Source: Flammeovirgaceae bacterium | GTDB taxonomy: Bacteria > Bacteroidota > Bacteroidia > Cytophagales > Cyclobacteriaceae | DNA: 64,000 bases | Direction of reading: 5' to 3' | NCBI GenBank assembly: GCA_021300095.1 | Contig: JAJTHV010000118.1 | Span: forward strand, 38,091 to 102,090 | Shown: in pieces, positions 8,457 through 17,915 of the stretch | How the letters are laid out: every line of letters starts with the position of its first letter | Position numbering within the stretch: position 1 is the first letter of the stretch | The notes under the pieces: generated by a model | Databases searched by the model: none | Seen by the model: the letters and a program-made list of their open reading frames with translations, nothing else | Told to the model about the DNA's origin: nothing | Position numbers and translations under genes: made by a program

Positions 8457-11400
8457 TTAATTTAAATGACTAGTTATTTTTTCAGCGTTTTTCGAATTGG
8501 TCTTTTTGGTCAGTTCACTGAACAGCACATATAATCCGGGAACAACCAACAGACCGAAAATGGTACCGATCAGCATGCCTCCGGCAGCGGCAGTACCAAT
8601 GGAGCGATTGCCCATAGCACCGGCACCGGAAGCAATACATAAAGGAATCAGTCCGGCAATAAAGGCAAACGAAGTCATCAAAATGGGGCGAAGGCGTGAC
8701 CGAGCTCCCTCCATGGCAGCATCCAATGATGTACGCCCTTCTTCGCGTTCGTGTTCGTTGGCTACCTCCACAATTAGAATTGCATTTTTCCCCAGCAAAC
8801 CAATCAGCATAACCAGTGCTACTTGGGCATAGATGTTATTCTGAAGCCCCACCAATTGCAAAAACAGAAATGCGCCAAACACACCAGCTGGAAGCGAAAG
8901 GATAACCGGCAACGGCAATAGAAAACTTTCGTATTGTGCCGACAACAGCAGGTAGACAAAAACCAAACAGATTATAAAAATGTAAATGGCCTGATTGCCC
9001 GATAACACTTCTTCGCGCGTCATGCCCGACCACTCAATGGAGAAGCCGCGTGGCAGTGCTTGCTGCGCTACTTCTTCGATCGCTGCAATGGCATCTCCAC
9101 TACTATAGCCGGCAGCTGCATCACCATTAATGAGAGCAGCGGTGAACATATTGTAGCGGGTAAGTTGTTCCGGTCCGTAGACACGCTCAAGTCGGGTAAA
9201 CGCGGAGTAGGGAACCATTTCTCCTTTGTCGCTTTTGACAAGTAATTTTAACAGATCCTCCGGGTGCGCACGAAAAGACGGATCGGCTTGCACCATTACT
9301 TTATACATTTGACCGAAACGCAAAAAATTAGATGTATAGTAGCTACCGATAAATACTTGCAGGTTATTCATTGCATTATCAATCGTCACTCCTTTTTGTG
9401 CAGCAATGTCTTGATCGATGTGAATGAGATATTGCGGAAAAGTGGCATTAAATCCGGTGAAAGCATCCGCAATCTCCGGACGTTTTTTTAATGCTTCAAT
9501 GAACTGATTGGCCACGTTGGCCGTGTTCTGCAAATTGCCTTGGCCGGTTCGATCCAGCAACCGCAATTCAAAACCACTGGCGTTACCAAACCCGGGCACT
9601 GTGGGAGGCGGAAAAAATTGAATGGATGCGTCCTTAATATGTTTGGTCTTTTCTTCCAGCAAGGGAATAATTTCATTCACTGAAAGAGATCGTTCATCCC
9701 AAGGCTTTAAGTTAATCATCCCCATTCCATAGGATGATCCAGCGCCTTCGGTAATGAGACTAAAACCGGAAAGAGTTGATACCGATTCAACAAATTCCAT
9801 ACCTGCAGTAGCTTTTTGTATCTTATCCATCACTTCTTCGGTGCGCTCTACAGTTGCCCCGGCAGGTGTGGTTACGTTCGCATAAATCATTCCCTGATCT
9901 TCGGAAGGAATAAAGCCGCTTGGCAAAATGCTACTGATGCCCCATGTAGCAATCACGAATCCAATGAACATACTATAGGTTATCACTCTTCGAGCGGCTA
10001 CTTTACTAATGAACAGTTGATACCGATTGGACAGAGAATTAAACCAGTTATTAAAACCATCAAAGAATCTTTGCAGCCATGAATGGCTATGGGTTCCATC
10101 GTGTGCTTTTAGAAGAATGGCACAAAGTGCCGGAGTAAGAGTAACCGCATTAATACCGGAGATCACAATCGCTATGGCGAGTGTCAATGAAAATTGTCGA
10201 TAGAAAACACCCACCGGGCCTGACATAAAAGCAACGGGCACAAATACAGCCGACATTACCAACGTAATTGCAATCAATGCTCCGCTTATTTCATTCATGG
10301 CGGAGATAGTTGCCTGCAAAGGGGTAAGGCCAATTCCCAATTTAACGTGTACCGCTTCCACCACCACAATGGCATTGTCTACTACAATACCAATAGCCAA
10401 TACCAAGGCAAACAACGTCAATAAGTTGATGGAGAACCCTAACATTTGCATGAAGAAGAATGTGCCTATCAATGATACCGGCACAGCCAATGCAGGAATA
10501 AGTGTCGATCGCCAATCTTGCAGAAAAACAAAAACAACAATAGAAACCAGAATAAATGCTTCAATCAATGTGCGCAAAACTTCGGCAATGGAAGCATCAA
10601 GAAAGCGCGACACATCATACCCAATGGTATAGCTCATGCCGGGAGGGAAGGTAATTTTTTCCAACACCTCCATTCGTTTTTTTACATTTTCGATTACCTC
10701 TTTCGCATTCGAGCCGGGGCGTTGTTTCAGCATGATGGCAGCCGATGGGCGTCCGTTTTCTTTGGAGAGCACCCCATAATTTCTAGAGCCAAACTCAATG
10801 TCGGCAATGTCTTTTAGCTTGAGCAACGAGCCATCTTCATTTGCGCGCAACACAATGTTTTCATATTGTTTCGGTTCGAAAAATTTTCCGGTGTAGCGAA
10901 GCACGTACTGTAACATCTGAGGATCTTTATCTGAGCTTTCGCCTGTTTTTCCGGGTGCGGCTTCTACGTTTTGGTTTCGAATCGATTGTACCACCTCATC
11001 GGTTGATACTTCGTAGGCTGCCATCCGATCCGGCTTTAACCATACCCGCATGGAATACTCGCGGGCCCCCATGATCATGGCATAGCCTACACCATCAATG
11101 CGCTTCAATTCGGGAAGAATGTTGATGTCGGCAAAATTGTAAATGAATTTTTCATCGGCTGTAGAGTCGGTGCTGAGGATATTCAAATACAGCAACATAC
11201 TGTTTACTTCCTTTTCTACCCCCACACCGGCTTTGATTACTTCTTCCGGTAATTCATCCAATACAGTGGAAACACGATTTTGCACGTTTACAGCTGCAAT
11301 GTCCGGGTTCACGCCTACATTAAAATAAACAGAGATAATACTGGTTCCGTCATTTCCGGAAACGGACGTCATATACGTCATGCCTGGCACACCATTGATG

Positions 11401-11603
11401 GCGCGCTCCAGTGTAGTTACCACAGCTTTCGATGCTACTTCTGCGTTGGCACCCGTGTAGTTGGTGGTTACCGACACTGCCGGTGGAACAATGTCGGGAA
11501 ATTGAGTAACGGGTAATTCGATCAGTGCGAGTGCTCCCAATAAGGTAATGATGAGCGAAATCACCAATGACAACACCGGACGTTGTATAAATCTATTAAA
11601 CAT
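8457..11603 (-). CDS. RND efflux pump, HAE-1 type (AcrB-like)
   Basis: 1048 residues, full length for an AcrB-like inner-membrane drug/proton antiporter: twelve membrane segments in two halves with two large periplasmic loops. Typical motifs are GNDGTSIISVYF and GLLGKNAILIVEVANE, the latter holding the relay lysine equivalent to AcrB Lys940. In the fourth membrane helix the usual Asp-Asp pair reads Asp409-Asn410 (IGIVVDNAIVVVEAVH), so one of the two relay aspartates is replaced by asparagine. Middle gene of the operon. Confidence 0.95.
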   Translation of the reverse strand: MFNRFIQRPVLSLVISLIITLLGALALIELPVTQFPDIVPPAVSVTTNYTGANAEVASKAVVTTLERAINGVPGMTYMTSVSGNDGTSIISVYFNVGVNPDIAAVNVQNRVSTVLDELPEEVIKAGVGVEKEVNSMLLYLNILSTDSTADEKFIYNFADINILPELKRIDGVGYAMIMGAREYSMRVWLKPDRMAAYEVSTDEVVQSIRNQNVEAAPGKTGESSDKDPQMLQYVLRYTGKFFEPKQYENIVLRANEDGSLLKLKDIADIEFGSRNYGVLSKENGRPSAAIMLKQRPGSNAKEVIENVKKRMEVLEKITFPPGMSYTIGYDVSRFLDASIAEVLRTLIEAFILVSIVVFVFLQDWRSTLIPALAVPVSLIGTFFFMQMLGFSINLLTLFALVLAIGIVVDNAIVVVEAVHVKLGIGLTPLQATISAMNEISGALIAITLVMSAVFVPVAFMSGPVGVFYRQFSLTLAIAIVISGINAVTLTPALCAILLKAHDGTHSHSWLQRFFDGFNNWFNSLSNRYQLFISKVAARRVITYSMFIGFVIATWGISSILPSGFIPSEDQGMIYANVTTPAGATVERTEEVMDKIQKATAGMEFVESVSTLSGFSLITEGAGSSYGMGMINLKPWDERSLSVNEIIPLLEEKTKHIKDASIQFFPPPTVPGFGNASGFELRLLDRTGQGNLQNTANVANQFIEALKKRPEIADAFTGFNATFPQYLIHIDQDIAAQKGVTIDNAMNNLQVFIGSYYTSNFLRFGQMYKVMVQADPSFRAHPEDLLKLLVKSDKGEMVPYSAFTRLERVYGPEQLTRYNMFTAALINGDAAAGYSSGDAIAAIEEVAQQALPRGFSIEWSGMTREEVLSGNQAIYIFIICLVFVYLLLSAQYESFLLPLPVILSLPAGVFGAFLFLQLVGLQNNIYAQVALVMLIGLLGKNAILIVEVANEHEREEGRTSLDAAMEGARSRLRPILMTSFAFIAGLIPLCIASGAGAMGNRSIGTAAAGGMLIGTIFGLLVVPGLYVLFSELTKKTNSKNAEKITSHLN

Positions 11604-11645
11604 GTTTTCTAACCTGGTTAAGTTTGATTGAAAGGGAGTGAGCGA

Positions 11646-12767
11646 TTAATGCAGTTGCTTTAACAAACTATCCATTGGTACCAATACTGGTTTTACGCGC
11701 GTGCCCTCTTGAACATTTTGAATGCCCTCATAGATTATGTTGTCGCCTTCACTTAAGCCGGACTGCACAATGTAAAAATGAGCAAACCGCATTTTGGGCA
11801 CAAAGCTTTTCATGCGCACGATTTGATTGGCGTCCACTATATAGACGTAGGTTTTATCTTGTATTTCGAAAGTAGCTTTTTGCGGAACCAGCAATGCGTT
11901 TTTCAAATCACTGGCTAATCTCACTTTTCCGCTTGAGCCATGTTTTAACAAGAGATCGTTGTTGGGAAAGCGAGCACGAAATGCAATCGTGCCGGTGGTG
12001 GCATCAAACTGCCCTTCCATGGTTTCGATGAAGCCGGTATAGCGATGGTCGGTTCCGTCTGATAGCTCGAGCTTCACTTCATCACCTTTCAGTTCATCTC
12101 CTTTGCTATTTTTGAATTCGAGATATTCATTTTCTGACACCTTAAAATAAGCATACATCAGGTGCGTATCCGATACGGTTGTCAACAAACTGCCCTCGTT
12201 GATCAAACTGCCTATTTTGAAAGGAATACGGTCAATCATCCCATCAAATGGTGAGCGAATGTTGGTATGCGATAATCGAATAGACGCATTCGAGGCGGCC
12301 GATTGAGCTTCCTCAATACGCGCATTGGCAGCATCGTACTTTGCTTTTGCCAGCCGAAGTTCAGTTTCAGAAACCACTTTTTTATCGACCAATATTTTTA
12401 CACGCTCCATTTCCAATTGAATGGCAGCGGCTTCAGCTTTGGCGCTGTGCAAATTAGCATTGGCTTGTGCCAATGCGGCCTGGTACTCTTCGTCATTGAT
12501 GCGAAACAAAAGCTGTCCCTTTTTTACAGTTTGCCCTTCATCTACATAAATCTGATCGAGATAGCCCTGAACGCGAGCGCGAATCTCAACGTTCCGAAAG
12601 GCATGAATATCGCTTACATATTCTTTAAACAATGTCGTGTCCTTACGGATGATGCGCGTTACCGGAAACTCTTCCGAGCTATCCTCTTGGTTGGTAGAGG
12701 AAGAGCAACTACTTAAAAAGTAAGCAAATGAAAATAGGAAGGCCAATGCCTTTAAATGCGAAGTCAT
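11646..12767 (-). CDS. Periplasmic adaptor lipoprotein of RND pump (AcrA-like)
   Basis: 373 residues with a lipoprotein signal (lipobox LSSC before SSSTNQED). Domain order is that of membrane-fusion adaptors: beta-barrel/lipoyl halves (NVEIRARVQGYLDQIYVDEG, IRSPFDGMIDRIPFKIGSLI) flanking an alpha-hairpin (QANANLHSAKAEAAAIQLEM). It bridges the RND pump and the outer-membrane factor. First gene of the operon, 42 nt before the pump gene. No regulator gene is adjacent, so operon control is not evident. Confidence 0.94.
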   Translation of the reverse strand: MTSHLKALAFLFSFAYFLSSCSSSTNQEDSSEEFPVTRIIRKDTTLFKEYVSDIHAFRNVEIRARVQGYLDQIYVDEGQTVKKGQLLFRINDEEYQAALAQANANLHSAKAEAAAIQLEMERVKILVDKKVVSETELRLAKAKYDAANARIEEAQSAASNASIRLSHTNIRSPFDGMIDRIPFKIGSLINEGSLLTTVSDTHLMYAYFKVSENEYLEFKNSKGDELKGDEVKLELSDGTDHRYTGFIETMEGQFDATTGTIAFRARFPNNDLLLKHGSSGKVRLASDLKNALLVPQKATFEIQDKTYVYIVDANQIVRMKSFVPKMRFAHFYIVQSGLSEGDNIIYEGIQNVQEGTRVKPVLVPMDSLLKQLH

Positions 12768-12816
12768 GTTGGGAGATAATTAATGAAAAAAAAACAGAAT
12801 GCCTTAAGTGGGGTGA

Positions 12817-13218
12817 CTACCCGATCAGCTTAGGCGGGGGTGTATTTTTTTTCAGCGAAGGTGCTTTTGGGTACTCAAACGATATCCTTTCATGATCAAG
12901 GTTAACATATTGTTTGGGTAAGAAGGCAGGGTAATACGTGGAGATGAAATCGATTTTCACTACACTATCATCTTGCAAATCTGCGAAGTCGGTGCTGGAA
13001 TTCGAAGAGTTGAAGGCCCACTCTAAAAGCAATGACAAGAAAGTGGATGCGGGTTTATTTACGGATTGAATGGCCATATCTTTTGACTCTCTGTCATCTG
13101 ATAAAGTAACTGTAGGCAATACTAATGTATGGCTTGCAGTGATAATCCAAAAGGAGAGAATGAAGCACCGGAAGGGCAAATTTCTTTTGATTCGAAGCCG
13201 GTGGATGATATTACACAT
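12817..13218 (-). CDS. Small exported hypothetical protein
   Basis: 133 residues. The first 40 contain a basic start and a hydrophobic stretch (FRCFILSFWIITASHTLVLP), suggesting a signal peptide or anchor. The rest is polar with a proline/lysine-rich end (PKAPSLKKNTPPPKLIG). No family recognised. It lies 49 nt upstream of the efflux adaptor on the same strand, so it could be co-transcribed with the pump. A plus-strand frame overlaps part of it but shows no protein-like features. Confidence 0.5.
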   Translation of the reverse strand: MCNIIHRLRIKRNLPFRCFILSFWIITASHTLVLPTVTLSDDRESKDMAIQSVNKPASTFLSLLLEWAFNSSNSSTDFADLQDDSVVKIDFISTYYPAFLPKQYVNLDHERISFEYPKAPSLKKNTPPPKLIG

Positions 13219-13343
13219 TATCTGTAATTATCCTGTAAAGTTATCAAAAACACACGCGCCTGAAAATAAATTTACGTTACCGTTTGCAACTGCTGACAAG
13301 CGGCTTTGTGTTGGCTGTTTGTGGGAAATGCTTGTGGAGGCAG

Positions 13344-14630
13344 TCAAAAAAAGCGCTCAATCGCATAGAGCGGAATATTCGTCATCCAACTTTCCTGACG
13401 GTACATATTCATGGAAGTTCGAATTACTGTAGCTGGACTATATTTTTCAGCGTATGCCTTTAGGCTTTTCGACTTCAGATTCTCTTCAGCCTTTACTTCA
13501 ATCGGAATAATTTCATTTCGTGCCTGTAGTAAGAAGTCTACTTCGGCTGTGGCATTTTCAACAGTCCAATAAAATAATGTGTGTTCTATGATTAATTGCT
13601 GGCACACAAACTGTTCGGTGGCGGCTCCCTTGTACTCAGTTAGGATCGTATTTTTTTCCAACAACACATGTGGATCTACATTTGCCATGGCATGAAGCAA
13701 CCCCACATCTACAAAGTAAAGCTTAAAGGCATCAGCCTCTTCATACGATGCTAGGGGAAGTGTCGGTTTTGTGATGCGATTGACTTTAATCACGAGTCCG
13801 GCATCGCTTAACCATTGAATAGCCGTTTCAAAATCTTTTGCCCGCGCACCTTTTTTGATTTGCCCGTAAATAAATTTCTTGTTTTCTTTTGCCAGTTGAC
13901 TGATGATCGAGTGCCATACCAATCGGATTCTCGGAACAATTTGATTAGGCGCATATTTTGCAAAATCATTTTCATACCCCAACAACAACTGCTGCTGCAA
14001 ACTTCGTACTCGTTGCAAATTTTTGTTTTCCAGATAAGAGGCTACCACTTCCGGCATACCGCCAATAAAATAGTAAAGCCGCAGGTGTTCAATCAATGTC
14101 GCATGAAATGACTGAATTACATCCCACTGGCGATTTTTCAATTGTTGAGTCAAACTTTCCTGCCCCATGTTTTCGAGGAACTCTAAAAAACTCAACGGAT
14201 GCAATTGCAGAAAATCAACCTTGCCCACAGGGAATGAAGTATTCTTTTGAATAGAAACACCGAGCAAAGACCCTGCAGCGATAACAAAATATTCCGGGGC
14301 TTGCTCATAAAAATACTTGAGTGCTGTTAGCCCTTTTTCCGCCTCCTGAATCTCATCAAAAATGAGGAGCGTATCAGACGGTGAAATGGTTTGCCGGCTT
14401 TCAATTTCAATGACTGAAATGATCCGTTGAATATTGAAGTCGGAAGCAAACAATTGTTGTAAGCGTTCGCTGCTTTCGAAGTTTAAATAAACAGTTTGTT
14501 TGAACTCCGTTTTGCCAAATTCATTCATGAGCCAGGTTTTTCCTACCTGCCGCGCGCCTTGTAAAATCAGCGGTTTTCGGGTAGCCGATGTCTTCCAGCT
14601 TATAAGTTCATTGTATAGGTGACGTTTCAT
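13344..14630 (-). CDS. AAA_14/DUF4143 ATPase
   Basis: 428 residues from ATG 14630 (MKRHLYNELISWK); the frame is open eight codons further. The N-terminal AAA ATPase has Walker A GARQVGKT and Walker B LLIFDEIQEAE. The C-terminal half is a DUF4143 domain with an endonuclease-like segment (ATAEVDFLLQARNEIIPIEVK), whose Asp and E-x-K recall the PD-(D/E)XK fold. Members are widespread and poorly understood; activity here is unknown. It is a single gene preceded by a striking palindrome array (14658-14745), suggesting tight regulation. Confidence 0.9.
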   Translation of the reverse strand: MKRHLYNELISWKTSATRKPLILQGARQVGKTWLMNEFGKTEFKQTVYLNFESSERLQQLFASDFNIQRIISVIEIESRQTISPSDTLLIFDEIQEAEKGLTALKYFYEQAPEYFVIAAGSLLGVSIQKNTSFPVGKVDFLQLHPLSFLEFLENMGQESLTQQLKNRQWDVIQSFHATLIEHLRLYYFIGGMPEVVASYLENKNLQRVRSLQQQLLLGYENDFAKYAPNQIVPRIRLVWHSIISQLAKENKKFIYGQIKKGARAKDFETAIQWLSDAGLVIKVNRITKPTLPLASYEEADAFKLYFVDVGLLHAMANVDPHVLLEKNTILTEYKGAATEQFVCQQLIIEHTLFYWTVENATAEVDFLLQARNEIIPIEVKAEENLKSKSLKAYAEKYSPATVIRTSMNMYRQESWMTNIPLYAIERFF

Positions 14631-14657
14631 GCCAAAACAGCCATTTTGACGCAAAAT

Positions 14658-14745
14658 ACACTTTTTCGAACGAAAAAGTGTTTGTATTCACACTTATTCA
14701 AACGAAAAAGTGTAATGAATCACACTTTTATGAAGGAAAATAAAA
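14658..14745 (-). promoter_or_regulatory. Three palindromic operator-like elements at 32-bp period
   Basis: Element 1 (14658-14681) is ACACTTTTTCG, AA, CGAAAAAGTGT, a perfect inverted repeat with 11-bp arms. Element 2 (14690-14713) matches it at 22 of 24 positions. Element 3 (14722-14745) starts ACACTTTT and matches at about 16 of 24. Starts are exactly 32 bp apart (three helical turns) with 8-bp spacers. The array ends 27 bp before the start codon of the DUF4143 ATPase, where a repressor or self-binding protein would act. Confidence 0.75.
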
Positions 14746-14771
14746 AATCCCCAGCGTTTCGACCGGGGACT
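14735..14771 (-). terminator. Probable rho-independent terminator after the TldE-like gene
   Basis: Reading the minus strand, AGTCCCC (from 14771) pairs with GGGGATT (to 14746) over a 12-nt loop, followed by a TTTTTTATTTT run. It lies 26 nt past the TldE-like stop and overlaps the third palindrome of the ATPase upstream region. Confidence 0.7.
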
Positions 14772-14797
14772 TCTTAAATACAAAACAACAAAAACAA

Positions 14798-16144
14798 TTA
14801 TACTGCGTCAGATAAACTAGAGAAGGTAAAGTCGCGAATTTTCACAGCCGGTATCAACGAACTGCCACCGCCACCGGGGCCGCCACCACTGGCCACACGC
14901 ATTTGCTTGCCCAGTGTTTCTAAATTATTCAGCATGATGATCGGGCTTTCATTGAAGCGGAAGTTTTTGATCGGATGCTTGATCTTTCCATTCTCGATGT
15001 AAAAAGTACCATCGCGGGTTAAACCGGTATACAATAATGTTTGTGGATCCACGGCACGAATGTACCAGAAGCGCGTCACGAGCACTCCGCGCTTCGTATC
15101 CTTAATCATATCTTCAATGGAAGCGGTTCCGCCCTCCATAATTCGGTTGCCCGGAAAAGGTGTTGGCTCTGCATTTTTTTGCGAAGCCCAATAGCGATCG
15201 TAGATCATGTTAGCCACAGTGCCATTCTTAATTAAATCCATGCGCTTCCGTGCTAAACCATTGCCAGCCCAGTTCCCAGTAGGTACTTCTTCGTGCCACG
15301 GGTCGGTGTAAATGTTCACACGCTCATCTACAATTTTTTCGCCCAGCTTGGTGCCGCCACCTTTCTTCGATAAAAAGCTTCTGCCTTCATCAGCCTGACG
15401 TGCATTCATGGCAAACAGCATCAAGCCTAATAAATCGGCTGCTGCATTCGGTTCGAGAATCACGGTATACTTGCCGGGCTCAATTGCTTTGGCGTTGCGT
15501 GATTGCAGTGCTTTTTCCATCGCAATAGCAGAGGCTTCGGCTGTGTTGAGTTTGCTTACATCGTTGAAGTTTCTGGCCACCCATCCTGAGCCAGTACCAT
15601 CGTTGGTCCGCATGGTTACGGTGAAGTCTACACCCGTTCCTTTATTGTAAGCGAAAGCGCCTTTGCTATTCATCAATGAACCAAAGCCGCGATTATCTTC
15701 CAGGAAGCCCGCTGCGGTGATGTCTTTTTTCGAGGCCGGTAAAATACTGTCGGCTGCCGCTTGGGCGCGATAGTCGGGTGTGATTTTAGCGGTTGATTCA
15801 ATAAACGTTTTAGGTTCCGCACCATACGTTTGTTGTGCGAGCGGTTCCATGAACTCCGGATTTTCAGGAGCCAGTTTCGCCAACTCTTCCGAGCGCCTTA
15901 CTACTTTTTCCAGCGAGGCATCATCAAACTCGTTGATGGAGGCATTGCCTACTTTTTTTCCGAAGTAGGACTGCACATTCAAACTCACGTTGCTGTCTTC
16001 GCCCGAGGTAGACACGCTGTTGCGCGCGTAGCGAATGTTGCCACCGTCATTGCCATTCAGGTTGGCCTCGATGCCATCTGCTTTCGAAAAGCTGATGACT
16101 TTCTCGAGTATTTTTTTGGTTTCTTCTTTCGATAATATGGCCAT
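14798..16144 (-). CDS. pmbA: TldE/PmbA-like protein (metallopeptidase partner)
   Basis: 448 residues of the TldD/TldE family. It lacks the HExxxH zinc motif seen in the two upstream paralogues, as expected for the TldE half of the TldD-TldE heterodimer, which unfolds and degrades short peptides in E. coli. Recognisable family regions are FGKKVGNASINEFDDASLEK, GKYTVILEPNAAADLLGLML and NFRFNESPIIMLNNLETLG. There is no signal peptide, unlike the TldD genes upstream. It ends in a glycine-rich stretch (ASGGGPGGGGSS). Last gene of a three-gene cluster. Confidence 0.88.
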   Translation of the reverse strand: MAILSKEETKKILEKVISFSKADGIEANLNGNDGGNIRYARNSVSTSGEDSNVSLNVQSYFGKKVGNASINEFDDASLEKVVRRSEELAKLAPENPEFMEPLAQQTYGAEPKTFIESTAKITPDYRAQAAADSILPASKKDITAAGFLEDNRGFGSLMNSKGAFAYNKGTGVDFTVTMRTNDGTGSGWVARNFNDVSKLNTAEASAIAMEKALQSRNAKAIEPGKYTVILEPNAAADLLGLMLFAMNARQADEGRSFLSKKGGGTKLGEKIVDERVNIYTDPWHEEVPTGNWAGNGLARKRMDLIKNGTVANMIYDRYWASQKNAEPTPFPGNRIMEGGTASIEDMIKDTKRGVLVTRFWYIRAVDPQTLLYTGLTRDGTFYIENGKIKHPIKNFRFNESPIIMLNNLETLGKQMRVASGGGPGGGGSSLIPAVKIRDFTFSSLSDAV

Positions 16145-16154
16145 ATTTATTTCT

Positions 16155-16259
16155 GATTTGCGATTAAGATTTGCGATTTAAGATTTATGAATTTTGATTT
16201 ATGATTTTATTGCCTATTGAATTTTGCTTATTGCCTATTGAACTTTGCCTATTGAGTTT
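16155..16259. repeat. Degenerate AT-rich micro-repeats between TldD and TldE genes
   Basis: One block (16155-16209) repeats GATTT, GCGATTT and GATTTATGA-like words. The next has three copies of TTGCCTATTGA at 16210, 16231 and 16245. The sequence is non-coding and low-complexity, and the last copy abuts the stop codon of the TldD gene. Confidence 0.6.
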
Positions 16260-17898
16260 AAATAGTTCTTCCGGTATTGATCACATTCACACCATTGAAG
16301 CGTGCTGTTGCCGATCCGTGCGACACTGCATTCGATTGACTAGGCTGCCCTTTCCCGTCATTGAACGCACCATTCATCCGGTAGTCGCGCTCATCACAAA
16401 TTTGTGAACATGAATTCCAGAACTCTTGCGTGTTGGCTTGGTACGCCACATCTTTCAGCATGCCTTCGATTTTTCCGTTTTTAATTTCGAAGAAGAGCAC
16501 ACCACCAAATTGGAAATTGTAGCGCTGCTGATCGATGGAGAAAGATCCGTCTTTCACAATGTAAATTCCTTTTTCAATGCCGCTCACCATCTGATCAGGT
16601 GTGAGTGGTTGCTTGCCGGGTTGCAACGACACGTTGGCCATGCGCTGAAACTGCACATCGCTCCAGCTTTGTGAGTAGCAGCAGCCATGCGATTCTTTTT
16701 GATCGATGATGTTTACCTGATCGCGTATGGCTTGGTAATTTACTAGCACACCATCCTTAATCAAATCCCACGACTTGCATTTGACACCTTCATCATCGTA
16801 GCCTACGTTGCCGAGCGAACCGATTTGAGTTTTATCGGCAACAATATTTACAATCTCACTTCCGAACTTAAAGTTTTTAGTTTTCCATTTATCCAAGGTC
16901 AGGAAGCTGGTTCCCGCAAAGTTAGCTTCGTAACCAAGCACGCGATCCAGTTCGGTAGGGTGGCCTACACTTTCGTGAATGGTTAACCACAAGTGCGATG
17001 GCTCTAACATTAAATCATATTTGCCCGGCTCCACCGATTTGGCTGCAATCATTTGCTTTGCCTGCTCTGCAGCCATCGTGGCATCTTCAATCATGTCATA
17101 CGACTTGTTGTAAAGAATAATGCCGCCTGGTCCTGCAATTTTATCTTCTGATTTTCCATCCAGATATTCATATCCCATTCCCACCGGTGCGCTGAACGCT
17201 GCACGTGTTTTAAAAGATCCCGATTGGCGATCGACCATCGAAACTTGGAAGTTGGGCCATGTGCGGTGAATGTCCTGATCGATATATGAACCTTCGCTCG
17301 ATGCAAAATATTTTTGTTCGTTTACCAAAAACATAATGCTGTTCACAAAGCTGGCGCCTTTCTCCAACGCTTTTGCATTCGCAGCTAAGAGCAGATCTAC
17401 TTTCTCTTTCACAGGAACTTCAAAGCCATTTTTTACGATCGGTGTTTTCCAACTCACTTCTCCGTAGGAAGGAGTGGTGGCCAACTTCACCGGCTCTTTT
17501 TGAAATTTTGAATTTGCTTTCGCGATAGCAACGGCACGCTCCGTTGTTTTTTTGATGCCGTCCGGAGTTACGTTGTTGCTCGCGGCAAATCCCCACGTGC
17601 CATTGGCAATCACGCGTATGCCCACACCAAACGACTCGGTATTGGTTACACCTTGCACTTTGCGTTCACGCGTGGTTACGAATTGGTTTAAGTACCGACC
17701 AATGCGCACATCGGTGTAAGTGGCGCCTAATCCCTTCGCTGTGTTAAGCGCTACATCAGCCAGTTGTTTTTTCTGCGCAGTGTCCAGCAGGGGCGTAAGC
17801 ATGTGGGCAATGTCCACATCGTGAGCAAAGCTCGAGAACGGAAGTGCCAGCGCACCCGCACTCATGCCCGCCAATTGAATAAAATCTCGTCTCTTCAT
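16258..17898 (-). CDS. tldD: Tat-exported TldD-like zinc metallopeptidase (copy A)
   Basis: 546 residues. A twin-arginine signal (KRRDFIQLAGMSAGALALP) implies export of a folded protein. The catalytic motif HESVGH (HExxxH) lies within LTIHESVGHPTELDRVLGYE, with a candidate third metal ligand Cys in ICDERDYRMNG near the C-terminus. Family members are zinc peptidases acting on small unfolded peptides with a TldE partner. It is the same length as the next gene upstream and very similar to it, so the two arose by tandem duplication. The gene lies 17 nt downstream of copy B. Confidence 0.9.
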   Translation of the reverse strand: MKRRDFIQLAGMSAGALALPFSSFAHDVDIAHMLTPLLDTAQKKQLADVALNTAKGLGATYTDVRIGRYLNQFVTTRERKVQGVTNTESFGVGIRVIANGTWGFAASNNVTPDGIKKTTERAVAIAKANSKFQKEPVKLATTPSYGEVSWKTPIVKNGFEVPVKEKVDLLLAANAKALEKGASFVNSIMFLVNEQKYFASSEGSYIDQDIHRTWPNFQVSMVDRQSGSFKTRAAFSAPVGMGYEYLDGKSEDKIAGPGGIILYNKSYDMIEDATMAAEQAKQMIAAKSVEPGKYDLMLEPSHLWLTIHESVGHPTELDRVLGYEANFAGTSFLTLDKWKTKNFKFGSEIVNIVADKTQIGSLGNVGYDDEGVKCKSWDLIKDGVLVNYQAIRDQVNIIDQKESHGCCYSQSWSDVQFQRMANVSLQPGKQPLTPDQMVSGIEKGIYIVKDGSFSIDQQRYNFQFGGVLFFEIKNGKIEGMLKDVAYQANTQEFWNSCSQICDERDYRMNGAFNDGKGQPSQSNAVSHGSATARFNGVNVINTGRTI

Positions 17899-17915
17899 AT
17901 TTTAGTCTTTTAAGT

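Noticed and set aside
13070..13432. Plus-strand frame of 120 codons
   Set aside because: It overlaps the ends of two better-supported minus-strand genes and the protein has no domain, signal or coherent composition.
16155..16259. AT-rich repeats considered as a CRISPR or integration site
   Set aside because: Units are short, irregular and without spacers, and no integrase or Cas gene is nearby.
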